DNA from: an uncultured bacterium
GTDB lineage: Bacteria > Cyanobacteriota > Vampirovibrionia > Gastranaerophilales > Gastranaerophilaceae
Assembly (NCBI GenBank): GCA_900550295.1
Contig: URRM01000086.1
Span: 1-6,404 of the forward strand
Reading direction: 5' to 3'
DNA: 6,404 nt
The notes under the pieces were generated by a model. It was given only the letters and a program-made list of their open reading frames with translations, was not told the DNA's origin and searched no databases. Below, in pieces: positions 1 through 6,142 of this stretch. The number at the start of each line of letters is the position of its first letter. Position 1 is the stretch's first letter. The position numbers were made by a program, and so were the translations under genes.

Positions 1-29
1 GATTGCATTGCAATCGGCGCCTTTTTTTT
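1..29 (+). terminator. Partial intrinsic terminator cut by the window edge
   Basis: Bases 1-15 form a perfect small hairpin (GATTGC, loop ATT, GCAATC). GGCGCC and a run of eight T (22-29) follow directly. If the unseen bases to the left include another GGCGCC, the stem would be 12 bp and GC-rich, with a U-tract in the plus direction. It would then end a plus-strand gene lying left of the window and converging on anmK. The T-run overlaps the anmK stop codon (28-30). Only half of the presumed stem is visible. Confidence 0.45.
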
Positions 30-1164
30 AATAATATGAAATTTGTCCTAAAACGGTTTCTTTTTTAGCACCGGTGCAACTTGGAACATTATTCGGTATT
101 TTGTAGTAAGTACAATAACCTAACAGAGCAAAAGCCATAACTTCTTTATAGTTATTGGAAATGCCATAGTCTTCATGTGTTTTTACTTCAACTTCTTTTG
201 GTAAATAGTGTTTTAAATATTCAATTAAAGTCGGGTTGTAAGCCCCTCCACCGCCTAATATGACCTCATCTATTGATGTATTAGGAAATACAAAGCGTTC
301 ATATGCTTGAGCAATAGTTTTTGCTGTTAGAGCTGTTGCTGTTGCCATAATATCATATTTATTTTCAGGTGCTAACCTTAAAGCATTTTCAATATATTTT
401 GCAGAAAAATATTCACGTCCGGTTGTTTTTGGTGGTTCTGTGAAGTAATATTCATCTTCAAGAAGACATCTAAGCCAACTATCAGAAACCGTACCTTTTT
501 GTGCAAATTTTCCGTCTTTATCGTATGGTTTGTCAAAGAATTTATTAGCGCAGTAATCTATCATAATGTTGCCAAGTCCGGTATCAAAACCAAAGGTTGC
601 ACAATCCTTTGAAACCACTGTAACATTTGATATTCCTCCAATATTTTGTATTGCAATATTTTTATTTAGTGGTTTGAACCAAGTTTCATCGGCAAAGCAT
701 ACAAGAGGGGCTCCATTACCGCCTTGTGCCATATCGGCTGTTCTGAAATTTGCAATAGTCATGCACTCTGTTTCTTGAGCAATAACTGAAGGTTCTCCAA
801 TTTGTAAAGTACTGCGCTCACTAACCTTGCCAATTTTAGTATCTTTTGGATAATGATAAACAGTTTGTCCGTGTGAAGATATAAAATCAGGTTTCCCATA
901 GCGCTTAATCATTTCATTTGCTGCTTTTGCAAAGCAATGACCAATTACAAAATTCATCTTGCAAATGTCTTCAACTTTTGCGCCTTCGTGAAATATTTTG
1001 AAGATATGTTCTCTAATTTCTTGCGGATATTTATAGTTTAAACCATCAAGAAGTGTGCAACTCAAATCAGGTTTTACCAAACAAAGTCCAACATCTATTG
1101 AATCGCAAGATGTTCCTGACATTAATGACATAATTGTTTTTGATTCTCTATTTTTATTTTCCAT
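28..1164 (-). CDS. anmK: Anhydro-N-acetylmuramic acid kinase
   Basis: This cytoplasmic murein-recycling enzyme opens the 1,6-anhydro ring of anhydro-MurNAc and phosphorylates it with ATP, giving MurNAc-6-phosphate. The 378-residue length is normal for the family. Family motifs are all in order: MSGTSCDSID (15-24, nucleotide-binding start), SSHGQTV (96-102), FRTADMAQGGNGAPL (140-154), NIGGISN (174-180), GFDTGLGN (192-199, containing the Asp of the catalytic region), GGGGAYN (304-310), the EVMAFALLGY helix (341-350), and the terminal TGA...LG-I signature (364-375). Two small departures from the usual form are Ser for Gly in GTS-x-D-G-I-D and Leu for Pro in DTGPGN. Neither hits an expected catalytic residue. 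No clear Shine-Dalgarno precedes the ATG, and Met12 or Met15 are possible but also lack one. No murQ or transporter is adjacent, so the gene appears to stand alone. The function call is firm and the exact start is less so. Confidence 0.96.
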   Translation of the reverse strand: MENKNRESKTIMSLMSGTSCDSIDVGLCLVKPDLSCTLLDGLNYKYPQEIREHIFKIFHEGAKVEDICKMNFVIGHCFAKAANEMIKRYGKPDFISSHGQTVYHYPKDTKIGKVSERSTLQIGEPSVIAQETECMTIANFRTADMAQGGNGAPLVCFADETWFKPLNKNIAIQNIGGISNVTVVSKDCATFGFDTGLGNIMIDYCANKFFDKPYDKDGKFAQKGTVSDSWLRCLLEDEYYFTEPPKTTGREYFSAKYIENALRLAPENKYDIMATATALTAKTIAQAYERFVFPNTSIDEVILGGGGAYNPTLIEYLKHYLPKEVEVKTHEDYGISNNYKEVMAFALLGYCTYYKIPNNVPSCTGAKKETVLGQISYY

Positions 1165-1173
1165 AACTTATTT

Positions 1174-1202
1174 ATTATATGAAAAAACTTGCCTTTCGGC
1201 AA
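1174..1202 (-). promoter_or_regulatory. Putative anmK promoter overlapping a hairpin
   Basis: On the minus strand a perfect -10 TATAAT (1179-1174) lies exactly 17 bases after TTGCCG (1202-1197), a 4/6 match to the -35 consensus. Initiation about 7 bases beyond the -10 would fall near 1167, only a few bases before the ATG at 1164, giving a leaderless or nearly leaderless message. This agrees with the missing Shine-Dalgarno. The -35 and spacer coincide with the hairpin at 1182-1207. In an AT-rich genome TATAAT can arise by chance. Confidence 0.4.
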
Positions 1203-1207
1203 GTTTT
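1182..1207 (-). terminator. Rho-independent terminator hairpin upstream of anmK
   Basis: Arms AAAACTTGCC (1184-1193) and GGCAAGTTTT (1198-1207) pair perfectly over 10 bp. Read on the minus strand the loop is GAAA, a stable GNRA tetraloop, and the descending arm runs into six T. On the plus strand the tail is only four T, so the minus direction is favoured. The glycosyltransferase already has its own terminator at 1567-1610. This second one would therefore end a transcript starting in the orphan segment between them, or act as a backup or attenuator before anmK. Confidence 0.65.
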
Positions 1208-1334
1208 CAACTATCCAATATCTCCCAAGATTGTTTAGTTCTGATTTATCAATCATTTCTTTTTCTTTTTTCAATTAATACATTTTTGTTTAAAATTTTT
1301 CTATCTAATTCCTGCTATTACAAAATTTCTATCC

Positions 1335-1484
1335 CTAATACGTAAAGTTTTGCCACCACCCCTTTGCTATTCTATTTCGTCCAATGTTGTGTAAAATCTT
1401 TTTCTTATTTGCTTTATGTCCTTCGACTATATTATCGTAGTCAATCCACGCATGATTTACAAGTAAAAATAAATTAAATAATTT
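1335..1484 (-). pseudogene. Possible gene remnant, 49 codons without a usable start
   Basis: The minus strand reads open for 49 codons to a TAG at 1335-1337. The last 39 or so look protein-like: HAWIDYDNIVEGHK, then a Lys-rich stretch, then RNRIAKGWWQNFTY, with mixed codon third positions and a local GC content above the flanks. No ATG, GTG or TTG opens the frame. Just upstream, in the same frame, lies ATG immediately followed by TAA (1490-1485), 9 bases after a strong Shine-Dalgarno-like GGAGGG (1505-1500). One substitution in the TAA would give a 51-codon gene. A shorter frame starting at the ATG embedded before GGAGGG could also join it through one indel. I do not recognise the family. The DYDNIVEGHKA stretch faintly recalls the PYEELPEExK motif of RyR-type domains, but that is too weak to name it. 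Confidence 0.3.
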
Positions 1485-1505
1485 TTACATATGACCATGC
1501 CCTCC

Positions 1506-1535
1506 ATTATGACTAAAACACAGTTATATTAACAA
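1506..1535 (-). promoter_or_regulatory. Weak promoter candidate for the orphan segment
   Basis: On the minus strand TTGTTA (1535-1530, 4/6 to consensus) is followed after 18 bases by CATAAT (1511-1506, 5/6). A start near 1500 would give an RNA of roughly 310 bases ending at the hairpin at 1182-1207. That RNA would begin almost at the GGAGGG sequence. The match is modest, and the call rests mainly on position, just downstream of the previous gene's terminator. Confidence 0.25.
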
Positions 1536-1566
1536 TCTTAATGAAGAAAATTTAATGAACTTAAGT

Positions 1567-1610
1567 AAAAAAACGATGATTTTTTCATTGACAATTTCAA
1601 ATCACCGTTC
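1567..1610 (-). terminator. Rho-independent terminator of the glycosyltransferase gene
   Basis: Read on the minus strand, GAACGGTGATTT (1610-1599) pairs with AAATCATCGTTT (1582-1571) over about 12 bp with two G-U pairs and a 16-base loop. The descending arm leads into seven T (1573-1567). It begins 31 bases after the TAG stop at 1642-1644. The stem, distance and U-tract are all textbook. Confidence 0.85.
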
Positions 1611-1641
1611 TTTCCTAATATTATTGATTTCTAGCGAAAAA

Positions 1642-3375
1642 CTACTGTATATATGGATTAATAATTAGTTTTTCAGGTAACTTCTTATTAAAGTATAGAG
1701 AGTATTTCTTCCCTTGTTGAACTAAATATAATTTTGCATCTAGCTTATCTTGGTATTCCCCATTCTTAACGTTCTTATTTTTTACAATGAAGTATGTTGG
1801 CAATGTACTATCAGCAAGTTCATTGAATTTATCAAAGTCAGTGTCTGTAATGAAGTATACATAGTCGCCATAGTTTATTTTTGTACTAGGTTTTACTGCA
1901 AAATCAAATGTTACAAGTCTTGTATTTGTTGTGTTTGCATAATTTGAATAAAGTACTAATTCGTTTTCCCCGCCTGCATAAATTAAGTTAAATAAGTATG
2001 TTACAGCAAATGTAATTACAAAGAACATTGTTATTACATAACCTGAGAATATTGAAAGTACTTTTTCTGTTTTCAGTTGTACCAGTAGCAACATACCAAC
2101 AAAACAACATCCGATTAATACAGGGTATTTGAATGGATCAACCATTTCAATAATGTTGCTTGGCAAGAAGGCGAAACCTATTGATGCAACTAAACCTGCA
2201 ATGATAAATATTATTGCAACCATATGAGTTGATAATGATAATACAAATTTGTTTTCTTTGTAACTTCTACACCAGAAATATCCTGTTAATAATGCTGCAG
2301 CAGGTACTGCAGGAAGAATATAAGTTGGTAATTTTGTACTTGATATGCTCATTACTCCAAATGTTACAATGAAATAAATGCTGGCGAATAAGATTAAATG
2401 TTGGTTTTCATCTTTAGCTTCAACTACTGCCAATAATTTATTAACAATTTTTCCTTGAGCATTTTTAAATCTGTTAAACAAGTCTTTACATCCATCAGCA
2501 ATGGATGCCAAAAAGACTATTGTCCATGGCATAAATGCTACTAAAAATACTGGAACAAAGTAAAAGAAGGAATGTTTTCTTCCAATTTCGTTTGAGTTAA
2601 TTAATCTTTCGAAGTGATGTTTAAAGAAGTATTCATATAGGAATGAATTTCCAAAATCTCTGTACATTGCTATATGCCAAGGCATAATTATAAGTAAGAA
2701 AATAATAAAACCTACAACCATATGTAAAGGTTTAAACATTTCTTTTAGTGTTTTTGTGAAGAAGCTATAGATGAATACAACAACAAGTGGAATTGCTATT
2801 GCAAGAATACCTTTTGCAAGAAAACCCAGTCCTGCAAATGTCCAAAATCCCCACCAACAGAACTTTTTATAAGGTTCTGTTACAACGTGTGTCAGATATG
2901 CGCTATATAAAGCACTTGCTAACCAAACAGTCAGAACCATATCTAATATTGCGATGTGAGCAAAAACTAAATAGAAAACGCTTGTTAACATTACAATTGC
3001 GCTCATTAAACCAAATTTTCTTGATATGATTTTTCTTCCAAAGAAGTATGTGAAAAATACCAAAAATGAAGCAAGTAATGCGATTGGAAATCTTACAGAA
3101 AGTGTTGAAAATTTACCAAAAAGTTTGATTGAAAATGCAACTATCCAAAAATAGAAAGGTGGTTTTTCTAAGAATGGAACAGAGTTTAAAAGTAACAAAT
3201 TCCAATTGTGTGAACCAATTAAGTCTTTTGACATAATCGCATATCTTGTTTCATCAACATCAATTAGCGGATAAAAATTCAAACCCCAGAATAGAAATAT
3301 TCCACATAATATAGCTAACAACAATATAGAAAAAACATCAGGATGTTTTTCAATATATATTTTAAATTTATTCAT
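1642..3375 (-). CDS. ArnT/GT83-type polyprenyl-phosphate-sugar glycosyltransferase, integral membrane
   Basis: This is a multi-pass inner-membrane enzyme of the ArnT/PMT (GT-C fold) superfamily. Relatives take a sugar from an undecaprenyl-phosphate carrier and attach it to an envelope acceptor on the periplasmic side, for example L-Ara4N to lipid A. Visible hallmarks are the first-loop acidic motif DVDETRYA (39-46), LEKPPFYFW (69-77), LFGKFS plus an Arg-containing helix (85-95), the membrane Asp in AILDMVLTVW (142-151), AKGI (187-190), MPWHI (231-235), the yFFkHHFERL juxtamembrane region (250-258), MPWT (282-285), and SSTKLPTYILPAVPA (345-359). About 12 hydrophobic helices run from residue 13 to 465. 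A soluble tail of about 110 residues follows, and 577 residues is a usual length. AAGGAG lies 5 bases before the ATG. No Ara4N-synthesis genes are adjacent, so the sugar and acceptor cannot be read from context and I withhold the symbol arnT. It is divergent from the phosphoesterase. Confidence 0.9.
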   Translation of the reverse strand: MNKFKIYIEKHPDVFSILLLAILCGIFLFWGLNFYPLIDVDETRYAIMSKDLIGSHNWNLLLLNSVPFLEKPPFYFWIVAFSIKLFGKFSTLSVRFPIALLASFLVFFTYFFGRKIISRKFGLMSAIVMLTSVFYLVFAHIAILDMVLTVWLASALYSAYLTHVVTEPYKKFCWWGFWTFAGLGFLAKGILAIAIPLVVVFIYSFFTKTLKEMFKPLHMVVGFIIFLLIIMPWHIAMYRDFGNSFLYEYFFKHHFERLINSNEIGRKHSFFYFVPVFLVAFMPWTIVFLASIADGCKDLFNRFKNAQGKIVNKLLAVVEAKDENQHLILFASIYFIVTFGVMSISSTKLPTYILPAVPAAALLTGYFWCRSYKENKFVLSLSTHMVAIIFIIAGLVASIGFAFLPSNIIEMVDPFKYPVLIGCCFVGMLLLVQLKTEKVLSIFSGYVITMFFVITFAVTYLFNLIYAGGENELVLYSNYANTTNTRLVTFDFAVKPSTKINYGDYVYFITDTDFDKFNELADSTLPTYFIVKNKNVKNGEYQDKLDAKLYLVQQGKKYSLYFNKKLPEKLIINPYIQ

Positions 3376-3380
3376 TTTTT

Positions 3381-3386
3381 CTCCTT
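3381..3386 (-). promoter_or_regulatory. Ribosome binding site of the glycosyltransferase
   Basis: A perfect AAGGAG on the minus strand sits 5 bases before the ATG at 3375-3373. It fixes this start over internal methionines. It contrasts with the weak or absent sites before anmK and the phosphoesterase. Confidence 0.8.
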
Positions 3387-3411
3387 AATCTCATGACTAT
3401 GATATAATTTA

Positions 3412-3439
3412 TTTACAAGATAAGTTTAACATATATAAA
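3412..3439 (+). promoter_or_regulatory. Putative promoter of the phosphoesterase gene
   Basis: TTTACA (3412-3417, 5/6) and TATAAA (3434-3439, 5/6) are separated by 16 bases. Initiation near 3446 would leave a leader of only about 9 bases before the ATG at 3455. A perfect TATAAT also occurs at 3403-3408, but no -35 element precedes it at the right spacing. No convincing promoter for the divergent glycosyltransferase gene could be fixed within this 79-base gap. Confidence 0.45.
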
Positions 3440-3454
3440 TAGGTTACGCAAATT

Positions 3455-4258
3455 ATGAAAAAAAAGTTATATACATTAATATTGACACTGATTGTACTTT
3501 TTATCGGTTCAATTTGTGAAGCAAAAGATTTGAAATTTATTCAAGTTACTGATTTTCACTATACAAATTCATCAACAGGTGATGCAAGACTTTCTCGCTT
3601 GGTAAAAAGTATTAATTCAACAAAAGATTTAGATTTTGTTATCTTTACGGGTGATAACATTGATTCTGCGAACCCTGAAACTTTGGTTAAATTACTAAAA
3701 GCATTTAGAAGAATAAGAGTTCCTTATTATATACAAATTGGTAACCACGATTGCTTTAAAGCCGGTGGCTTAGATAAAAAAGATTATGCAAAATTTGTAT
3801 CAAAATATTCAAATCAAAAGTTGAAAAACTTCAATTATGTCGTGAAAAAAGACGATGTAGTGTTTATTTTTGTAGACGGAATGAAGGAAGTTATTCCGGG
3901 TCCGAGTGGATATTTTAAGCAAGACACATTAGCTTGGTTAGAAAAACAGTTAAAAAAATATGAAAAACATCCTGTTGTTTTAGTTCAACATTTTCCGTTG
4001 ATTAATCAAAGAACAAACAAACCTTCAGGACACGATTTGTTTAAAGTTGATGAATATTATAGTGTGATAAAACCTTATAACAATATAATTGCGGTTATTG
4101 CAGGTCACTATCACTATAATAGAGAAGAAGAAGCAAACGGCATAAGACATATTGTTACGCAACAAGCTTCAGGTTCAACACCAAGATATAGAATAATCTA
4201 CCTTCAAGATGAAGGTAAAGAAGGTTATTCTATAATGTCACAACTTGTTGATTTTTAA
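3455..4258 (+). CDS. Exported calcineurin-like metallophosphoesterase
   Basis: This is a dinuclear-metal phosphoesterase of the calcineurin-like fold, predicted to act outside the cytoplasm. An N-terminal signal peptide is clear: a KKK start, a hydrophobic core (about 5-19), and a likely signal peptidase I site after CEA at 21-23. Cys21 is not in a good lipobox because Ile precedes it. The five metal-site motifs are present in order: DFH (33-35), GDN (66-68), GNHD (96-99), QHF with His179, and GHYH (217-220). At 267 residues it is essentially the catalytic domain alone. The family covers phosphodiesterases, nucleotidases and phosphatases, and the substrate cannot be read from sequence. No good Shine-Dalgarno is present: AGG at 3441-3443 is too far upstream and may lie before the transcription start. 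The gene is divergent from the glycosyltransferase and its stop overlaps that of the downstream ATPase gene on the other strand. Confidence 0.9.
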   Translation: MKKKLYTLILTLIVLFIGSICEAKDLKFIQVTDFHYTNSSTGDARLSRLVKSINSTKDLDFVIFTGDNIDSANPETLVKLLKAFRRIRVPYYIQIGNHDCFKAGGLDKKDYAKFVSKYSNQKLKNFNYVVKKDDVVFIFVDGMKEVIPGPSGYFKQDTLAWLEKQLKKYEKHPVVLVQHFPLINQRTNKPSGHDLFKVDEYYSVIKPYNNIIAVIAGHYHYNREEEANGIRHIVTQQASGSTPRYRIIYLQDEGKEGYSIMSQLVDF

Positions 4259-5907
4259 CCTTTAAAATCTTGTCCGCCAACAATTTTTAAGTGACGTTCT
4301 TCACCATCGCCAATGCTTTCACTTGTTAGGTTATGTTGTTCTACAAGCTCGTGTTGCAATTTTCTAATTTGTTGATTTTGTGGTGAAAGTTCAATATTTT
4401 TAGCACCGGCAAGAATTTTGTTAATGGCTAATTTTGCCTCATCAAGTGCTTTTTCAGCATCATCATAATAGCCTTGAAGTGTTTGTGAAGATTCTCTAAT
4501 ATCAAGAGCTTCTTTTACAACTTTTTGAATTTGAGCCATTGAATTTGTTTTTACATAGAATATTTGTAATCTATAATTGTTTGCTGTGCTTAGAATTTTT
4601 GCTCCACCTTTTGCAAAGTTTTTATGTGCAATTACTAAGTCAGCATCATCTATATTCTTTGTGATTTCAGCGTTCAAATCTAATCTTTCAATAATTTTTT
4701 CAACTATTGTTCTTGAAACAGCATAAAGATATATTTTTTTGAATTTTTTTGCTTCTTTTACGTAATCTTTTCTATTAAAACTGAACTTTAATCTATCGGC
4801 AGGATCTTGTTGCGCAATTTTTCTATCTGCTTCGTTGATTCTGTCTATAATTTGTTCATTTGTTTCTTTTGATGTTTCTACTTTTACAAGATTTTCTTCA
4901 ACCTTAATTTCAGCAGGTTTGTTGTCGTAAGTTTTGTCAACTTTTCTAATTTCCGGTCTGATAGGCCATCCTCTTAATATGTAATCAACCGCTTCGGCTG
5001 CATCTTTATATACCGCTAAAGTATTTCTGTCGATAATTTCAATTACAATATCAAAAGTAGGTTGTTTTTCACGTTCTAATACTGTTTTTTGAGAAGCTCT
5101 ACGTTTAGCCTCGTCATCACCTAATGTTACGGATTGAATACCACCAACAAGGTCAGATAATGCAGGGTTTTTAATTAGGTTTTCCAAGCTTTGACCGTGT
5201 GCAGTTGCGATTAACATAACCCCACGTTCTGCAATAGTTCTTGCAGCTTGAGCTTCAGCTTCCGTACCAATTTCGTCCACTACAATAACTTCCGGAGTAT
5301 GGTTTTCAACGGCTTCAATCATAATATCTTTTTGAAATTCCGGTTGACGAACTTGCATTCTTCTTGCTTTACCAATTGCAGGGTGAGGTGTATCTCCGTC
5401 GCCAGCAATTTCGTTAGATGTATCAACGATAACGACACGTTTACCCAATTCGTCAGCAATTAATCTGGAAATTTCTCTTAATTTCGTTGTTTTACCAACC
5501 CCAGGTTTACCTAAAAATAGAATGCTCTTACCCTGCATTACAAAATCTTTAATGCAAGCAATAGTACCTGTTACAACTCTACCAATTCTACATGTAAGCC
5601 CTATGACACGACCTTGACGATTTCTAATTGCACTAATTCTGTGCAAAGTTCCGGCAATACCTGAACGGTTATCTGATGTGAATTCAGGTATTCGACTGGT
5701 AATATAGTCTAAATCGTCGTAAACAATTGGTTCACAATTCAAACTTTCAATCTTGCCACTAGCGTGTCTGATTTCGGGTAATCGCCCAATATCCAAAACT
5801 AGTTCAATTACGTCATTTAATGCCTCATGATTCAAAAGCTTTGTAATTTTAGGAGGCAATACGTCAATTAATCGGTCAAGATCGTTCTGAAATTGTATAT
5901 CGTTCAT
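4255..5907 (-). CDS. Ycf45/SpoIIIAA-like P-loop ATPase with C-terminal R3H domain
   Basis: This is a cytoplasmic ATPase of the type annotated Ycf45 in cyanobacteria and plastids. The molecular role is not established, but the R3H domain suggests single-stranded nucleic acid binding. From the N-terminus there is a family-specific region with VIELVLDIGRLPEIR (33-47) and an arginine-rich stretch. The ATPase core follows, with Walker A GKPGVGKT (133-140), DTSNEI (162-167), Walker B VIVVDEIG (207-214) and sensor-like ATAHG (234-238). A charged linker (about 325-370) leads to an alpha/beta module (about 385-470) and a helical Asp/Glu/Lys stretch (470-500). The R3H domain (about 505-545) has the defining R515-x3-H519 pair and SIGDGEERHLKI. 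Its architecture and 550-residue length match cyanobacterial homologues. AAAGGA lies 4 bases before the ATG. Its TAA overlaps the phosphoesterase stop, leaving no room for a terminator between the two genes. The family call is firm and the biochemical role is open. Confidence 0.92.
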   Translation of the reverse strand: MNDIQFQNDLDRLIDVLPPKITKLLNHEALNDVIELVLDIGRLPEIRHASGKIESLNCEPIVYDDLDYITSRIPEFTSDNRSGIAGTLHRISAIRNRQGRVIGLTCRIGRVVTGTIACIKDFVMQGKSILFLGKPGVGKTTKLREISRLIADELGKRVVIVDTSNEIAGDGDTPHPAIGKARRMQVRQPEFQKDIMIEAVENHTPEVIVVDEIGTEAEAQAARTIAERGVMLIATAHGQSLENLIKNPALSDLVGGIQSVTLGDDEAKRRASQKTVLEREKQPTFDIVIEIIDRNTLAVYKDAAEAVDYILRGWPIRPEIRKVDKTYDNKPAEIKVEENLVKVETSKETNEQIIDRINEADRKIAQQDPADRLKFSFNRKDYVKEAKKFKKIYLYAVSRTIVEKIIERLDLNAEITKNIDDADLVIAHKNFAKGGAKILSTANNYRLQIFYVKTNSMAQIQKVVKEALDIRESSQTLQGYYDDAEKALDEAKLAINKILAGAKNIELSPQNQQIRKLQHELVEQHNLTSESIGDGEERHLKIVGGQDFKG

Positions 5908-5951
5908 TCTATCCTTTATCTGTTCCTGTGTACCAAGAACGTTACTCCATC

Positions 5952-5964
5952 TACTAGTATAGTA
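5952..5964. promoter_or_regulatory. Short inverted repeat over a -10-like sequence upstream of the ATPase gene
   Basis: TACTA (5952-5956), three bases, TAGTA (5960-5964) form a perfect dyad. On the minus strand it contains TATACT (5961-5956), a 5/6 match to a -10 box about 50 bases before the ATPase start. No good -35 is found 16-18 bases further up. A different minus-strand sequence near 5985-5993 (TGT followed by GATAAT) is an alternative extended -10. Promoter choice is therefore unresolved. The dyad could be an operator or chance. Confidence 0.25.
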
Positions 5965-6046
5965 CCACTTTTTATATTGCTATTATCACATTTTTAGTAT
6001 TAAATTTCTTGCATGTTACAAAAGTTTACATTTTTCTTTAAGTGCT

Positions 6047-6074
6047 TATTGTAAATATTTGTATCATTACAATA
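6047..6074. repeat. Inverted repeat TATTGTAA-N12-TTACAATA
   Basis: Perfect 8-base arms (6047-6054 and 6067-6074) are separated by 12 bases in the divergent region between the ATPase gene and the small Met-rich gene. There is no T-run in the right place for a terminator. The centre (about 6060) is roughly 70 bases before the predicted start site of the small gene, a position often used by activators. Regulatory meaning is an inference from symmetry and position only. The region is very AT-rich. Confidence 0.35.
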
Positions 6075-6096
6075 TTAAAGATAACAAATTAAATAT

Positions 6097-6125
6097 TTGG
6101 GATTTTTGAATAAATGTGATATTAT
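6097..6125 (+). promoter_or_regulatory. Extended -10 promoter of the small Met-rich gene
   Basis: TTGGGA (6097-6102, 4/6) and TATTAT (6120-6125, 5/6) are exactly 17 bases apart. TG at 6117-6118 gives the extended -10 form TGATATTAT. Initiation near 6132 would give a leader of about 20 bases containing the ribosome site. This is the best promoter in the window. Confidence 0.6.
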
Positions 6126-6142
6126 TGTCTTGAAAATTAATA

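Larger units (their letters stand above)
1211..1566. other. Orphan intergenic segment between two terminators
   Basis: No intact gene with a good start, length and ribosome site was found on either strand in this stretch. I see no tRNA, rRNA, tmRNA or CRISPR pattern. It holds a short minus-strand frame that reads like a protein C-terminus (1335-1484), a weak minus-strand promoter candidate (1506-1535), a purine-rich minus-strand tract around 1256-1276, and a small hairpin (GACTA, loop of 8, TAGTC) inside the short frame. An intrinsic terminator lies on each side. The segment may be a decayed gene or a template for an unannotated small RNA. Confidence 0.5.

Noticed and set aside
566..778. Plus-strand 70-codon frame inside anmK
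   Set aside because: It lies wholly within anmK on the other strand, which has full family motifs. It has no ribosome site or recognisable protein pattern.
1122..1256. A 44-codon minus-strand frame (starting MIDKSELNN) that runs through the 1182-1207 hairpin and overlaps the anmK start out of frame
   Set aside because: It has no Shine-Dalgarno, is short, and its middle is the terminator stem itself. The overlap with anmK is best explained by chance in AT-rich DNA.
1055..1345. Plus-strand 96-codon frame spanning the anmK start and the adjacent gap
   Set aside because: Its residues are the low-complexity Phe/Ser/Leu pattern expected from the complement of A-rich sequence, it passes through the hairpin at 1182-1207, and it has no start signals.
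1588..1593. Perfect TTGACA -35 sequence on the plus strand
   Set aside because: The nearest -10-like sequence (TAATAT at 1616) is 22 bases away, it sits in the loop region of the glycosyltransferase terminator, and no plus-strand gene follows.
2787..3029. Plus-strand 80-codon frame inside the glycosyltransferase
   Set aside because: It is antisense to a membrane protein with conserved motifs throughout. No independent evidence supports it.
3403..3408. Perfect TATAAT upstream of the phosphoesterase
   Set aside because: No -35 element lies 16-18 bases before it. The pair TTTACA/TATAAA closer to the gene scores better.
3455..3520. Lipoprotein signal for the phosphoesterase (Cys21)
   Set aside because: The residues before Cys21 are Gly-Ser-Ile. 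Ile at -1 does not fit a lipobox, whereas C-E-A fits signal peptidase I.
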